DNA of 64,000 nucleotides. It comes from Leuctra nigra (Eukaryota > Arthropoda > Insecta > Plecoptera > Leuctridae). Where the stretch lies: the NCBI GenBank assembly GCA_934045905.1, contig OW203770.1:28405259-28469258 (forward strand), written 5' to 3'. Numbering within the stretch: position 1 is the first letter of the stretch; each line of letters begins with the position of its first letter. The position numbers and the translations under genes are program-made. Below are positions 23,638-35,257 of the stretch, one piece after another. The notes under the pieces are model-generated. The model worked only from the letters and a program-made list of their open reading frames with translations. It ran no database searches and was not told where the DNA came from.

Positions 23638-25068
23638 GGATGTATAATGTCGTTGTTAAATCTTCTGCAGCTCAGAGCATTTGTCATGACGGGGTAAACT
23701 GTTTAGACGATTCAAATGTAATGGAACGAACTATGTATTCATTTTCGGATTGATTTCATTATTATACTTATAGTTGCCCAGTTCTGTCTGTCTGTCTGTG
23801 CGTGTGTCAGGAACGCCTGCGCGCGCATCACGCTAAATTTATTGAAAATGGACACCGTAACATTGCCCATCACATCTAAAATTACGTCCTCTGCTTTGCC
23901 TGAATATATCAATAACTGAAACTTAACTAAATATTAATCCTTACTCCTTTGTGTTTATAAGAAATGTATTTTAACACAGAATAACTGTCCAAATCTTAAA
24001 ATACAATTAAAAACGGCCAAAGGCTAACACTATTTTGTATTTAAAATGGTGGACTTTCATTGCCAATCGTGTCTAAAAATAAGTCTTTTGCTTTCACAAA
24101 ATAACGAAATAACCAAAACTTACCTAAAACGCAATCCTTATCCCTTTGAGTGTGTAAACAAATCTACTATAAGACACAGACAAAAAATATAAATTGTTGC
24201 TCGACATACCTTAAGAGTAAATTTGAAGAAGTTTTTCAGAGAAGTAGTGATAAAATGTTTGAAATTTAATTTTCAATATTGTAATGAAATGTCCGTAAAA
24301 TGTGAAATACTCTTGAAGTTCCTGACTGATTCGTCAGAAACTGTCAAAACACTTCAATACAAAACGTGACCCATCTTTACTTAGCCATCTTCACTTATTT
24401 TATACTTCGGAGAAAACCCCGAAAAACCACGCTAATTTCCTTGTCGTAAACAGATTTTATTCACGTTTTGAGATGATTACCTTTTATTAGGTGTTAATTT
24501 CATGTAACAAAAACAAAAATGTTTTTTGGAGATTACTATGTTTTGCATCTTACCTCCTAATATTTGTAATAAACGACGTTATATAAAAGGAAAAGTTGTA
24601 ATACAATGTATATACATATCATGTTATATTAATTAAAAAATGTTTATGTTAAATGTTTCAAATTGATGTATGCACAATAAAACTGCTACTGAGATGTGTG
24701 TTCTTTTGCTCTAACCCAATAAGACCCATAATGTCCTATCAATTGAGAAGCTTCGGATCAAAAGAAAAATATTGCAATTTTGTATATTCCGAAATAATCG
24801 TGAAAAACCGGTTCTGGGATTTAGCAGTACTTAGTGAAAAATATATTTATGTTCTATGATTTTCTGAATAATTTACTTATAATTATATAATTTTAAATAT
24901 GAAAAGTAACTATGCCACTTAAGGAATAAATGTGAAATAATTGCGTTTAGATCCTTAATGATTCTAAGATATATTATATCTTTTAAATACAGTATTTATT
25001 AGAACTAGGAAACAATTTGAACCATTTTTACAAATAATATAATTATTATATCATAATCTTCGGTTGCA

Positions 25069-25120
25069 CATTCCTGTTTCCGATCTTTATTAGGTCTAAT
25101 AAAGATAGGAAACAGGAATG
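25069..25120. repeat. Short near-perfect hairpin
   Basis: CATTCCTGTTTCC and ATCTTTATTA are mirrored by TAATAAAGAT and GGAAACAGGAATG around a 4-5 nt loop, with one mismatch in a stem of about 23 bp. No target duplication is recognisable. Confidence 0.75.
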
Positions 25121-25591
25121 TATAGGTACAAGAAACTAAGTAGGAAAGTTATAGGTACGATATTATACACATAAATCACTTATTGATAACGTCCTTCATA
25201 AAAAAAATGGTTGACCACTTGGATCCAGCGTATAATACAATTCAAATTATTGACTTTAAAGTATTAATTACAAATCTGTTATAAGCTAAAATAGGAACGA
25301 TGAAAATTAAAAATTGGTTTGGCTATAAAACTATTATGAAGGCTGGCAGTTGATAACTTCAAAATAATGGGAACAAATAGAAAAAAACTTCAAAAATGCA
25401 GTGAAGAACTTTGGATCAGCAGCTCGAGTTCCGATGAGAAGAACTACTACTAGAGTACTACTACTACTACTACTATTCCACTACTAGAGCGGAAATATTG
25501 GTGATTTTATTGTCATATTATAGTTATATTTTTTTACAAAGTTGTTGATGGATTGGCCGTTGCTTTGAATAACTATCTCCATAGACTACAC

Positions 25592-25782
25592 AATAGACAA
25601 CATCATAAATTATATAGTTAGCTCTGCTTTTCAAAAAATTTCATATGCAGTACTGTGATCCAAGTATCTATTATGGTTTTTCAACAATGGATCATAACCA
25701 TAATAGATACTTGGATCACGGTACTGCATATGAAAATTTTTGAAAAGCAGAGCTAACTAGATAATTTATGATGTTGTCTATT
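25592..25782. mobile_element. MITE-like hairpin, about 85-bp arms
   Basis: The inverted arms begin AATAGACAACATCATAAATT and end in the complement AATTTATGATGTTGTCTATT. The stem continues through AGCTCTGCTTTTC and CCAAGTATCTATTATGGTT with very few mismatches, leaving a loop of about 20 nt. A transcript would be a long hairpin RNA. Confidence 0.7.
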
Positions 25783-26669
25783 ACAAAAATGTGAAATACA
25801 TTTAAATTATTCACGTTGTATTTTCTAATATATTATCATACTTTTATATCAAACCTTTATATTATGTATTTTGAGGTTTTAGACTTCAGGTAGGACTAGT
25901 ATTTGCAAGGAGATTGTTTTGTTTTTCGTCAGAAACGGTGGATAAAACACAAAAGTTTCATACCTGAACATAGAAACGTGCATTAAAGGTATTAAAGGGG
26001 ATATTACACTATGCAATTAGGGATTTTGAGTGTGGAAAAAATATTTTTTTCGGAAAAAATAGCTTTTTTCCTGGAGGTGGGATTTTTTTTTTGAAAAATT
26101 TAAAATTATTATTTTATGTTTCTTAATAACTTTTTATGTTCAAATTGTATATTGGAGGATTTTAACTAAATTTTGGCATGAACATGAAGAGGAGTGGAGA
26201 ATGTAGAATTTTATAATATACAGTTAATAAGGAAATGCATTCATAATACATTGTAATTTATACATTTATTGAGATTCTCGATATAAAAAAACTAATAAAA
26301 ACATTATATGAATGAGATCGTATTATTATTTTTGAAATGGTAACATGTAAGAGGACACTCCCACAATCAAACAATCATTCAATGATTTCAAACAATCATT
26401 AATACTTTAAAAAAAAGCGACTTAAACAAATCTTTTCCTAACTTTAAACCAAATTTTATGTGTAGCGGAGCTATTGATTTCATTATTATTTAATGTACTG
26501 TAAATAATTTCTATAAAATGTCCCATGGAAGCGTTTCCCCAGCCAACAAACCGTAAGACATCAACGATTCCACTAACGCGCTATACATTTATTTATTTAT
26601 TTCCGTAGTTATACAATTCTATTTGTATAAAATACAGTTACAGACTCTTAGTCTATAGCAAAGTAAATT

Positions 26670-27447
26670 ACTAGGAAAACGCTCAGTGTAACGCGTTGGT
26701 GAGCGAGCACGGGGACGTGCAAATTCTCGAACCAGAAATGCGTACACAAGCACAGAAAACATATACATCCATATTGAATTGAAATATGATCACTCAATCA
26801 ACACAACATATTATTATGCTTTTCATTGAAACTTGAAAATAACATCTAAGCATCTAAGAACCCTGGTTAAAATAAAACAAATCAGATTCAATCCAATTGG
26901 CACTGGAAAACATTCATTTTGATACTTCATTACTGACAGATATTAAAAATGTTAATAAGTTCATACGTTCTTAACTGATTGGGATGAAATTTTGTAAAAA
27001 AAGAGACAATGTTGGTCTTAATGATCATGCAAAATATGAGTTTGATCTGAATTATCGAAGACCGTTTTAATTTTTCAGCCTATCAGGAGATATTTATTTA
27101 AATTTTAACCAAATTATGTATTTCAAAACAATTATGGTCTGCAAACAGAGAAGGTTGGTTTTACATGTGTGCAAAATTTCAGCTCGATCAAAGAAAAACT
27201 CTGACCTGTATAGCCAAAATATGAATTTGATCAGATGTATCGAAGACCATTTTCATTTTTCAACTTTCTACCTATCCCAAATATTTGGGGCCTGCAAACA
27301 GAAAAGGTTGTCTCTACATGTGTGCAAAATTTCAGATCGATAGAAGAAAAACTCTGACCTGTACAGACTCACCCAACAGAAAAAAAACAAAAAAAAACAG
27401 AGGTTCGTGCCAAATGAGCCGAAAGGATACGCTCGCTACGCTCGCTC
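26670..27447 (+). mobile_element. Family B Helentron-like element, copy B3
   Basis: Starts ACTAGGAAAACGCTCAGTG, then AACGCGTTGGTGAGCGAGCA. It ends GAGGTTCGTGCCAAATGAGC and the hairpin GCTCGCTACGCTCGCTC (27431-27447). The interior repeats the TGTGTGCAAAATTTCAG... segment twice (27170 and 27320). No functional frame. Confidence 0.65.
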
Positions 27448-27493
27448 AATTATGTTATTTCCAAGTGAAATGTCTATCTATAGTAACGCCTAA

Positions 27494-28958
27494 TAGTGAG
27501 GGCTGTTAGCACATACATTTGCCAAAATAGTGCAAAATGTGATACTAATTTTTCCTTTAGCAGTCTTATAGGAAATTTTCCGCTCTTTCATAATTTCGAT
27601 ATCCTCAAAAAATCGGGCGGCAATTTTGGGCCCCAGGGCTGTCCAAAGTGCCAAAAAGTGTGTATTTCAGTGAAATTATAAAACTTTTGTAAATTTATTG
27701 TTCTTGTATAATAAACGATGTGTCAGGAACGTAAAATAAAAAAATAAAAATTCTAGGTCTAACGAAAGTTGTATTTATTGAAGAAATTAAAGATGTCGGC
27801 GAGTAAGCTCTAAAATAGCCGCCATTTTCAGGGAATTCGTGTTTCAAGGTTGCAGTTGCTTATGTATGGTCATATTATGGACTTTTAACTTAAAAATCTA
27901 TGGGTTACGAAATTAACCCTTTGGGGGATGGGGGGTGGAGCCCTAAAGGTTTCGATGTGTATACAATAGCCCACACTAGCTAGATAAAAATGGTTCCATG
28001 CACATAGGTACTAAAGAAAATGTGCTCTCTTAAAAAAAAACGACAACTCAAAATAATGCCGCCATCTTGGATAAAAAGAGCTTATATTTATTTTTTTGTC
28101 AATTTCAGTACGTTCTCCATACAATACGAAAAAGTTTATGTGACATAAAATATAGCACTAATTCTAATAAAGACATTTGTAATTTGCATATTCTATGTAT
28201 CTCTAACCGTTCTCCCTAAAACTTCATTTGTGTGTTGATAAAATGTCACAAGATAGTGATTTTAACATGTAATTTTAGTTCAGGAGGCGGTGACTCAATA
28301 CCTTTGCAGTGAACAAGGGATGAACAAAGTAGCCAATTTATCATCATTTTTCAACTGCTGTGCGCAAAATAACGAAATATAAAAGCGTCTCATCCAAGAT
28401 GGCGGCATAATTTTGGGATCTCGTGATTTTTTTCGAACAGAGCAGAATTGTATTAGTGTGTGCAAGAAATTATTAGTCTCTATCTACTATGGATTATTTT
28501 AAACACATCGAAACCTTTAGGTTTCCACCCCCCACCCCCCAAAGGGTCAATTTCGTGATCCATCGTTTTTTAAGTTAAATGTCCATAATATGAACATACA
28601 AAGCAACTGCAACCTTGAAACACGAATTCCCTGAAAATGGCGGCTATTTTAGAGCTTACTCGCCGACATTTTTAATTTCTTGAATAAATACAACTTTCGT
28701 TAGACTTAGAATTTTTATTTTTTTATCGTACGTTCCTGACACATCGTTTATTATACAAGAACAATAAATTTACAAAAGTTTTATAATTTCACTGAAATAC
28801 ACACTTTTTGGCACTTTGGACAGCCATGGGGCCCAAAATGGCCGCCCGATTTTTTGAGGATATCGAAATTATGAAAGAGCGGAAAATTTCCTATAAGACT
28901 GCTAAAGGAAAAATTTGTATCACATTTTGCACTATTTTTGTGCTAACATCCCTCACTA
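27494..28958. mobile_element. Palindromic element P2 with TAA duplication
   Basis: Long inverted arms of about 650 bp. The left starts TAGTGAGGGCTGTTAGCAC and the right ends GTGCTAACATCCCTCACTA, with TAA on both outer sides (27491-27493 and 28959-28961). Arms match across ATTTACAAAAGTTTTATAAT, CGACATCTTTAATTTCTT-type and CCACCCCCCA blocks. The centre lies near 28200-28280. A 3-bp TAA duplication is compatible with PIF/Harbinger, but no transposase is seen. Confidence 0.7.
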
Positions 28959-29296
28959 TAAGTACACGATAGAATCAACTACTTATCATATCATTGCTAT
29001 GCATTCGTTACAAATGTCGGATCCTAAATTATGTACTAAACAATTATGCATGTGAAAAATAACAATAATAAAGTTCGTTCACGTTAAGAATATTTCTGAC
29101 GTTTCGTCGTTCACGTCGTTCATTGGTCAGTCACTTGAACACTACCCTGTCTATGGCAAGACTTTCTTCTTTGTTTATTTGAAATTGTATAAATTATGAC
29201 AAATACATATTTTTTAACAGTAGCAAATATTATAAAAATTCAATAAAACTGTTTACTTTTTATCAACAGTCGTATTATACAAATTTTTTGATTATT

Positions 29297-30219
29297 GAGC
29301 GAGCGTAGCGAGCGTCACCACGGTACTCTTATGACACTTTCTCTGTGTGTTTTTGTTTGTTTGTTGGTTTGTTTTTTTGTCCGCACAGCCCAGGTTAAAC
29401 CGCACATTCTATGTGAATTCTGTGGATTCTACGTCATTCTATAACGTAATCTATGTGGTCCCTGGGATCGTTTTTGAACGGGCTCCTGTGATTGGTTCAA
29501 GTTTAAAAAAATATATCTTTCGATTGGTTGCTCCGATCAATTTGAAATTTGGCGAAGTAATTGCAACCAACATTGTACCCAATCATACAAAGTTTCAACC
29601 AAATCCTCCTATTGGTTAAAATTTAAAAAAATCTTTCGTATGATTTTTGAAATTTAAACTAGAACCGTATAACCGATCAACTTAAAACTTTGCATGGTCA
29701 TTGGGACCTACATTATCTGTATTTTTTGACAATTTTCAGACTTATCTGTGTAAAAATCTAAAAGTTATTGATATTTTAAGGACATTTTGCGTGTTGGCTG
29801 TCAAATTACTCAAAAATGTTGATCACGGCTACTTCGACTCTTTATAGTTCCAAGGTAGTTAGAGCAACTTTCAAACGTATGAAACTGATATGACCGTTCA
29901 ACAGATCGATCTAATATTGTGTTCACACACTTTTATCATATGAGTGGTCCCAGGTATATTTTTTTATATAGATCCTATGATTTTTGAATATTAACAAGGA
30001 ACATTTTAATCATAAAGGTTCAATCGATCAACTTAAACCTTTGCATGGTTATTGGGACTAATACTTCAGGAATATTTGGAGATTTTTATAGCTACAAGTC
30101 TGACGAATTTCAAGAATTATTGGCTTTTAATGATATTTTCGATAGACATAATTTCAATTCGAGGTGTTGCGCGTGTCCGTGCTCGCTCATCAACGCGTTA
30201 CACAGAGCGCTTTCCTAGT
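29297..30219 (-). mobile_element. Family B Helentron-like element, copy B4
   Basis: The 3' hairpin GAGCGAGCGTAGCGAGCG lies at 29297-29314, and the 5' end reads on minus as ACTAGGAAAGCGCTCTGTG at 30201-30219. CATCAACGCGTT and GTGCTCGCTCA sit just inside. The interior shares long blocks with the 3' half of B7 (43141-43910). No coding role. Confidence 0.65.
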
Positions 30220-30234
30220 TATATTGATATTTAA

Positions 30235-30560
30235 ATGTTTATGCATACTTTCGCTTGACTACGGTAGTACACGGCTTGATATTCTAAACTTGAACGAACT
30301 TTAGTTGCATGTTTCTGTACAATAAATGGGGAACATATATGAATGAGTTTTGTTTTATCGGAATTAATAACTAAATCATTATCATTGGTCCATCTAAGTA
30401 AACTGTTCAAATTAATTTGCATCCCTTCAATTGCACATTCGATGTCTTTATGCGCCGCTAGCAAGACAGTGTCGTCAGCATACTTGAAGATCTTACTTAG
30501 ACATACATACACTATTTACAAAATGGGCCCCAAATTTGTGCCTTGTCTAAATTTGTCTAA
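30235..30560 (-). pseudogene. LINE reverse transcriptase fragment (YADD motif)
   Basis: Minus-strand frame with GTNLGPIL, then KIFKYADDTVLLAAHKD and MQINLNSLLRWTNDNDLVIN followed by SDKTKLIHI. This order (Q-G-x-x-LGP-x-L, YADD catalytic motif, then LxxW...L..N..KT) is the palm domain of LINE reverse transcriptases of the Jockey/CR1/I type. A stop codon sits between GTNLGPIL and the next segment, and neither endonuclease nor the rest of RT is present, so it is a dead fragment. It directly abuts the 5' end of family B copy B4. Confidence 0.8.
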
Positions 30561-30689
30561 ATTGAAAACAAAAGAAGTTGTTTGACATAAAGTGATCTTC
30601 TAGTATGAAAAGTAAGTAATTGAAACTATGTCTACATTTAAGAAGTATATATTACATTTTAAAACAATGGGATTGTTCACGCAAAACTA

Positions 30690-30880
30690 TTGTAGATGGC
30701 GCTGCTGTTCTAATCGTCCGGGAGAGAGCCAATCAAAATGCATCTAGCGGAATGGAAGGTTTTTAAAACTTGGCGGGAGTTTGATTCAGAGATCTTGGAT
30801 TCAGAAACCAACCAATCAGAGAGAGGCACCTCCAATGCTGCTAGCGCTGCGAGTGAGAGCAAATGGCAGTGAACAACCCC
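30690..30880. promoter_or_regulatory. Possible promoter-like patch
   Basis: A GC-richer segment in AT-rich DNA. It has GCCAATC (about 30729), CCAATCAG (about 30809), TTGGCGGGA resembling an E2F site (about 30771), and GATGGCGC. No transcript or downstream gene is identifiable, so the call is tentative. Confidence 0.2.
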
Positions 30881-31067
30881 ATTACCTTCACTCCGAACAC
30901 AACAGTTTGGCATTATATTTCAAATTCAAGAAGTTTAAGTGAGCTGTCATCTATCTGTCATTTTGTACAGACGCATGCGTGGATGGAAAAAGAACAATTC
31001 ACCCTAGCGCTCCGTACTGAGAGCAACTGGCAGCGTGGAAGCCCATTGATACAGTCTGTTTTTTTAC

Positions 31068-31210
31068 TGTATGAACTCTCGCCAGATGGAACCACAGTCA
31101 GTTGTTCTGCTAGGCCGAGAAAGACTTCATTGCGCGCTCACCTTGCAATGTGGTTTTTCTCGGCCTAACAGAACAACTGACGGTGTCTCGGTCTGTAGAG
31201 AGTTCAAACA
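31068..31210. repeat. Compound hairpin, pre-miRNA-sized
   Basis: The core at 31097-31181 has arms of 26 bp with one mismatch (GTCAGTTGTTCTG... and ...CAGAACAACTGAC) and a second inner stem CATTGC/GCAATG. Outer TGAACTCTC/GAGAGTTCA lies at 31072 and 31198. The size and shape would suit a pre-miRNA or a tiny MITE. Sequence alone cannot decide. Confidence 0.6.
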
Positions 31211-31281
31211 TAGGAAAAACGAACTGTACGGCGTCACTACGATGTTAAATAGATAGGAATCCAGTGTGCAGTGAGCCCGTA

Positions 31282-32639
31282 TCTAGTGGAGCGGTCGCTC
31301 CACCCAGCCAAGTCATACCGTACACTCACAGTCACTCAACATACCGTAAATGCCTAATAAACTGAGGAGCAGACCAAACACTTTTACTGTAAGCAACAAC
31401 ATAGCATTTTCGGCCTACTGGATCTCAAAATTGGAAAATCTCACATTGTTGCAAAATATATTAATTTCGAGCTATGGCCCACCTCAACTCATATACCAAA
31501 TTTGGGAACAAAATGTTATTCCATTTGCGAGCTAGAGGGCCGAGAAAACAGTGAAATTACATCACTTTCATCTTCTTTAGATGATGATGATGATGATGAT
31601 GATTCAGATATCAGGAAACACCGCTGTCACCGCCGCAGCCTAAGCGGCTGAACCGATCAACCTGAAATTTTTACCACATGTGCACTTTTAGCGTCTGAGG
31701 GTCCTTTTTATAAAACCAACTGGAAGCCGCCATTTTGAAACCGGAAGTGACGTCATATCTCGAAAATGGCTGGACCAATAGGAATGAAACTAGCACCAAT
31801 CGATTCAGATGGCTCTCTTTATGAAATATCAATAGTGAAACTAAACTTTTCTAATTACTGAAACCGGAAATGACGTCATAGTTATGCGAAATCTGCCTGA
31901 AATCCCTTCCCCTTTATATAAAAAGTACAAACCTATATAAATATATTTAGAAGGCTTATAATGATACATAACATTTATAGAAATAAATTCTAGGTGGCAG
32001 TTATTGCAGCCACCATTCTGAAAACCGGAAGTGAGCTATATCTCGAAAACGGCTGGACCGATTGGGACGATGATTTCGCAATTCTTCGTGGAATATCACT
32101 TTAAGCTTATATTTAGAACCAAACAATAATTTTCTTAGTAACCAATTCGTAAATGGCAAATTTTTTTAAAGGAATTAGTCATTCTTATTGTTGCTCCGAT
32201 ATGTCTTACAAGTTGTGTACCTAAATAAACTAAAACAATTAGTGATATCCCCATAAAATACACTCCGTGTAAAAATACCAGCCAAGTCTCTTCAACTATA
32301 AAAAATAGAAGAAATCTAAAAATTCAGCACTGAAAAGTAGTGATATCAAAAAATGAGCCAAGTCAAAACTTAATTTTAAAAACCAAATATACTTGGCGCA
32401 TCGTTTTTTACGGCATTATAGGGTAGGTAGATTTTCTGTATATTACAAATCTTGCCTATACTTCTAAACTATCTATATGCACGATGCGCCAAGTATATTT
32501 TGGTTTTTAAAATTAAGTTTTGACTTGGCTCATTTTTTGATATCACTACTTTTCAGTGCTGAATTTTTAGATTTCTTCTATTTTTTTTATAGTTGAAGAG
32601 ACTTGGCTGGTATTTTTACACGGAGTGTTTTTTATGGGG
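31282..32639 (-). mobile_element. Family A Helentron-like element, copy A4
   Basis: Starts with TCTAGTGGAGCGGTCGCTCC (3' hairpin end, subtype 2), contains an ATGATG run at 31580-31600, and CRE/ETS/YY1-like motifs at 31727, 31861 and 32008. It ends with a palindromic domain 32249-32639 bounded by CCCCATAAAATACACTCCG and its complement. The palindrome carries CCAGCCAAGTC outermost and TTGGCGCATCG near its centre. Confidence 0.7.
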
Positions 32640-33248
32640 ATCACGTGAAACGAGACGACAAGGAAATTTAGAATAACCCTAATGTTATGTACAAAATTAA
32701 AATTGAACTAGCAAAATGAATATCTTTCTAAGTTCTCGTGGAATATGATTACAATATTAAAAGTACCTAGCTACCTACTTCGCTAGATTGGTAGGGAACA
32801 TGAAGCTAGGAAACACTGCTCGGTAGTTTCAATTACATTAATGTCGCAGAGAGAACAAGTACATCTAATTTAAACATTTTACCTCCTCGTTACCTATATA
32901 TACTAGCACAATATTATGTAGGTAGGTACTCCCATACTCGGCTACAAACCTAATAGGTACCAATTATATAGTTGCACAAAATTTCAAACAGATACAAACA
33001 AAAAGCACTTCATTTTCAAATTTTTTTACCTCGTAGACACATTTTACCCTCAACATATGATCATGATATTACAAGCGCTCTTTGTCATGCCAAAGACTAT
33101 GGAAGTGAAAGTAAAAGCAGCAATTTTCAACAAAGATGAAACAAAGAGTTGTTTAAAACCTTGTTCTTGGATTCATACATCGAGGCAGAACAAGTAAAGT
33201 AAACATCGAGGCAGAACAAGTAAAGTGAACAGCGATGCAAACCCGGGT
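32640..33248. other. Gene-free stretch
   Basis: No gene or RNA recognised. A 27-bp direct duplication beginning ACATCGAGGCAGAACAAGTA lies at about 33177-33231. Confidence 0.5.
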
Positions 33249-33627
33249 GCGAGAGTTTTTCTGGCAAAGACTTCGTAAATGGGACGTAAATTGACTGTGA
33301 CAAAAACTCTAATAACTTACTTATTTATACAAATAGAACTCTCATTTCGAAGTGGAGTGTACATACTGTGTTCTGACAGCTATTAAATCAGTAAAATGAA
33401 GGATATATTAATATTAAATATGCCCTATTTCGAATTTAAAAAATTAACATTTTTTAATCTAGAGAGTTTTCACGACCCCAACTTCATCCCAGAATTATCG
33501 TGAATGACATTTTAAAACATATTCTAGTTGGATCAACCATTTATTTCACTTCAAAAATTTAAAAAATTGAATTTTATAAAAATAATTTTTCTCCCATATA
33601 CGAAGTCTTTGCCAGAAAAATTCTCGC
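33249..33627. mobile_element. MITE-like element with 28-30 bp terminal inverted repeats
   Basis: Left end GCGAGAGTTTTTCTGGCAAA continuing to GACTTCGTA; right end complement TACGAAGTCTTTGCC then AGAAAAATTCTCGC, with one mismatch. The interior of about 320 bp is AT-rich. It lies just upstream of the MULE pseudogene. Confidence 0.65.
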
Positions 33628-33689
33628 GCCCCGCGAACGCGAAACACAAACTGTCCAGCACAAATTCAGTTCACTACTTCAGCTAAAAC

Positions 33690-33967
33690 ACAATGTTACA
33701 AAGCCAAAGAACCAGTGGACATTGATAAGCCATGTTGCATTTATCTGAGACTCAACCACAGCCACCCAATAAACGTAAGCTATGTGCTACGTTCCGCCCA
33801 GTTTCCGAAGATGTAAAAGTTCAGTTGCGAGAGCTTTACCACCGAGGCCACACAGCGGCAACTGCTGGCGAGGTAATGTAAATTGACCTTCAGGAAGGAA
33901 ATGGTGAAAATTTAGAAGAGCCAGCTAGCAGATCGTTATCTGTGCCCCGATTATAGGGCCGACTATA
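33690..33967 (+). pseudogene. MULE transposase pseudogene, 5' part
   Basis: In successive frames this reads KPCCIYLRLNHSHP, then SEDVKVQLRELYHRGHTAAT, then IDLQEGNGENLEE and finally ADRYLCPDYRADY. These pieces follow the order of the N-terminal region of insect MULE-type (SWIM-associated) transposases. Joining them needs at least two frame changes and passes a TAA, so the gene is dead. The last coding bases, GACTATA at 33961-33967, are interrupted by element A5, and the frame resumes at 35258 with TTTACAAGAAG. Confidence 0.6.
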
Positions 33968-35257
33968 TCTAGTGGAGCGGTCGCTCCACGCCAGCCAAGT
34001 CGTACGGCGCGCACACTCTTATTTAAAAAGGCTGGAGCAACCCACTTTTACTGTAAGCATCAAAGTGGCATTTTCGGCCTACTGGATCTCAAAATTAGAA
34101 AATCTCACACTGTTGCGAAATATCTTAATTTCGAGGTATAGCCCACTCTACAACATATACCAAATTTGGGAGCAATAGGTTACGCCCTTGGCGAGCTAGA
34201 GGGCCGTGAAAACCGTGAAATTGTACGGCTTTCAGATAATGATGATTCATCTTCCAATAAATTCCGCGGTCTCCGCCACAGCCTAAACGGCTGGGCCGAT
34301 TGATCTGAAATTTTCACCACGTATCCAGGTTGTCAGCCTGTAGATACCTTGCCCTTATGAGTTTTTTGTGCCGCCATTTTGAAACCGGAAGTGACGTCAT
34401 ACCTCGAAAACGGCTGGACCGATCGGAACGAAATTTGCGCCAATCGATTCAGACGGTCATCTATATGAAATATCACTAATCGAAAAATAAATATATTATT
34501 ACCGAAACTGGAAATGACGTCATAAAAATGAAGAATCAGACTTAAATCACCTCTTACAACAATAACTACATATTCAGAAGGCTTATACTGATACAAAACA
34601 TTTATATAAATAAATTCTTGGATGCAGTGATTTCAGCCGCCATTTTGTAAGCCGGAAGTGATGCCATTTCTTGAAAACGGCTGGACCGATTAGAACGAAG
34701 CTTGTACTATTCTTTATGGAATATTATTTTAGGCATTATTTAGTATCAAACGGAACTTTTCTTAGTATCCAATTCGGAAATAGCTTTTTTGTTTAAAGGA
34801 ATTAGTCATTGTCGCTCCGATTTGTGTTCTAAGTGTGGGAATAATCTAAACAAAGAAGTGATATCCCCATAAAAAAACACTTCGTGTAAAAATACCAGCC
34901 AAGTCTCTTCAACTATAAAAAAATAAAATAGATCTGAAAAATTCAGCACTGAAAAGTAGTGATATCAAAAAATAGGCCAAGTCAAAACAGGATTTTAAAA
35001 ACCGAAATATACTTGACGCATCGTTTTTTTAGGGCATTTAGGTATAACTATTATTTATATTTAGGTACATTTGACTTTTGGCAATTATTTATACACGATG
35101 CGCCAAGTATATTTCTGTTTTTAAAATCCTGTTTTGACTTGGCCTATTTTTTGATATCACTACTTTTCAGTGCTGAATTTTTCAGATCTATTTTATTTTT
35201 TTTATAGTTAAAGAGACTTGGCTGGTACTTTTACACGAAGTGTTTTTTATGGTTAGA
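33968..35257 (-). mobile_element. Family A Helentron-like element, copy A5, inside the MULE gene
   Basis: Because it splits a coding frame, its ends are defined to within a base. Read in its own orientation it starts TCTAACCATAAAAAACACTT and ends GGAGCGACCGCTCCACTAGA, with flanks AAA and TATAG and no target duplication. It has the palindromic 5' domain (34865-35255), motif copies at 34373, 34501 and 34640, and a subtype-1 tail. TC start, CTAG near the end, a terminal hairpin and no duplication agree with Helitron-type integration; the exact A/T position is ambiguous by one base. Confidence 0.75.

Larger units (their letters stand above)
23174..26669. other. AT-rich stretch with a LINE remnant and two hairpins
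   Basis: Holds the LINE fragment 23400-23640, a perfect-looking small hairpin at 25069-25120 and a MITE-like hairpin at 25592-25782. (TGTC)n-like sequence lies near 23785-23800 and a (TAC)n run near 25448-25475. I see no gene or RNA in the rest. Confidence 0.55.
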
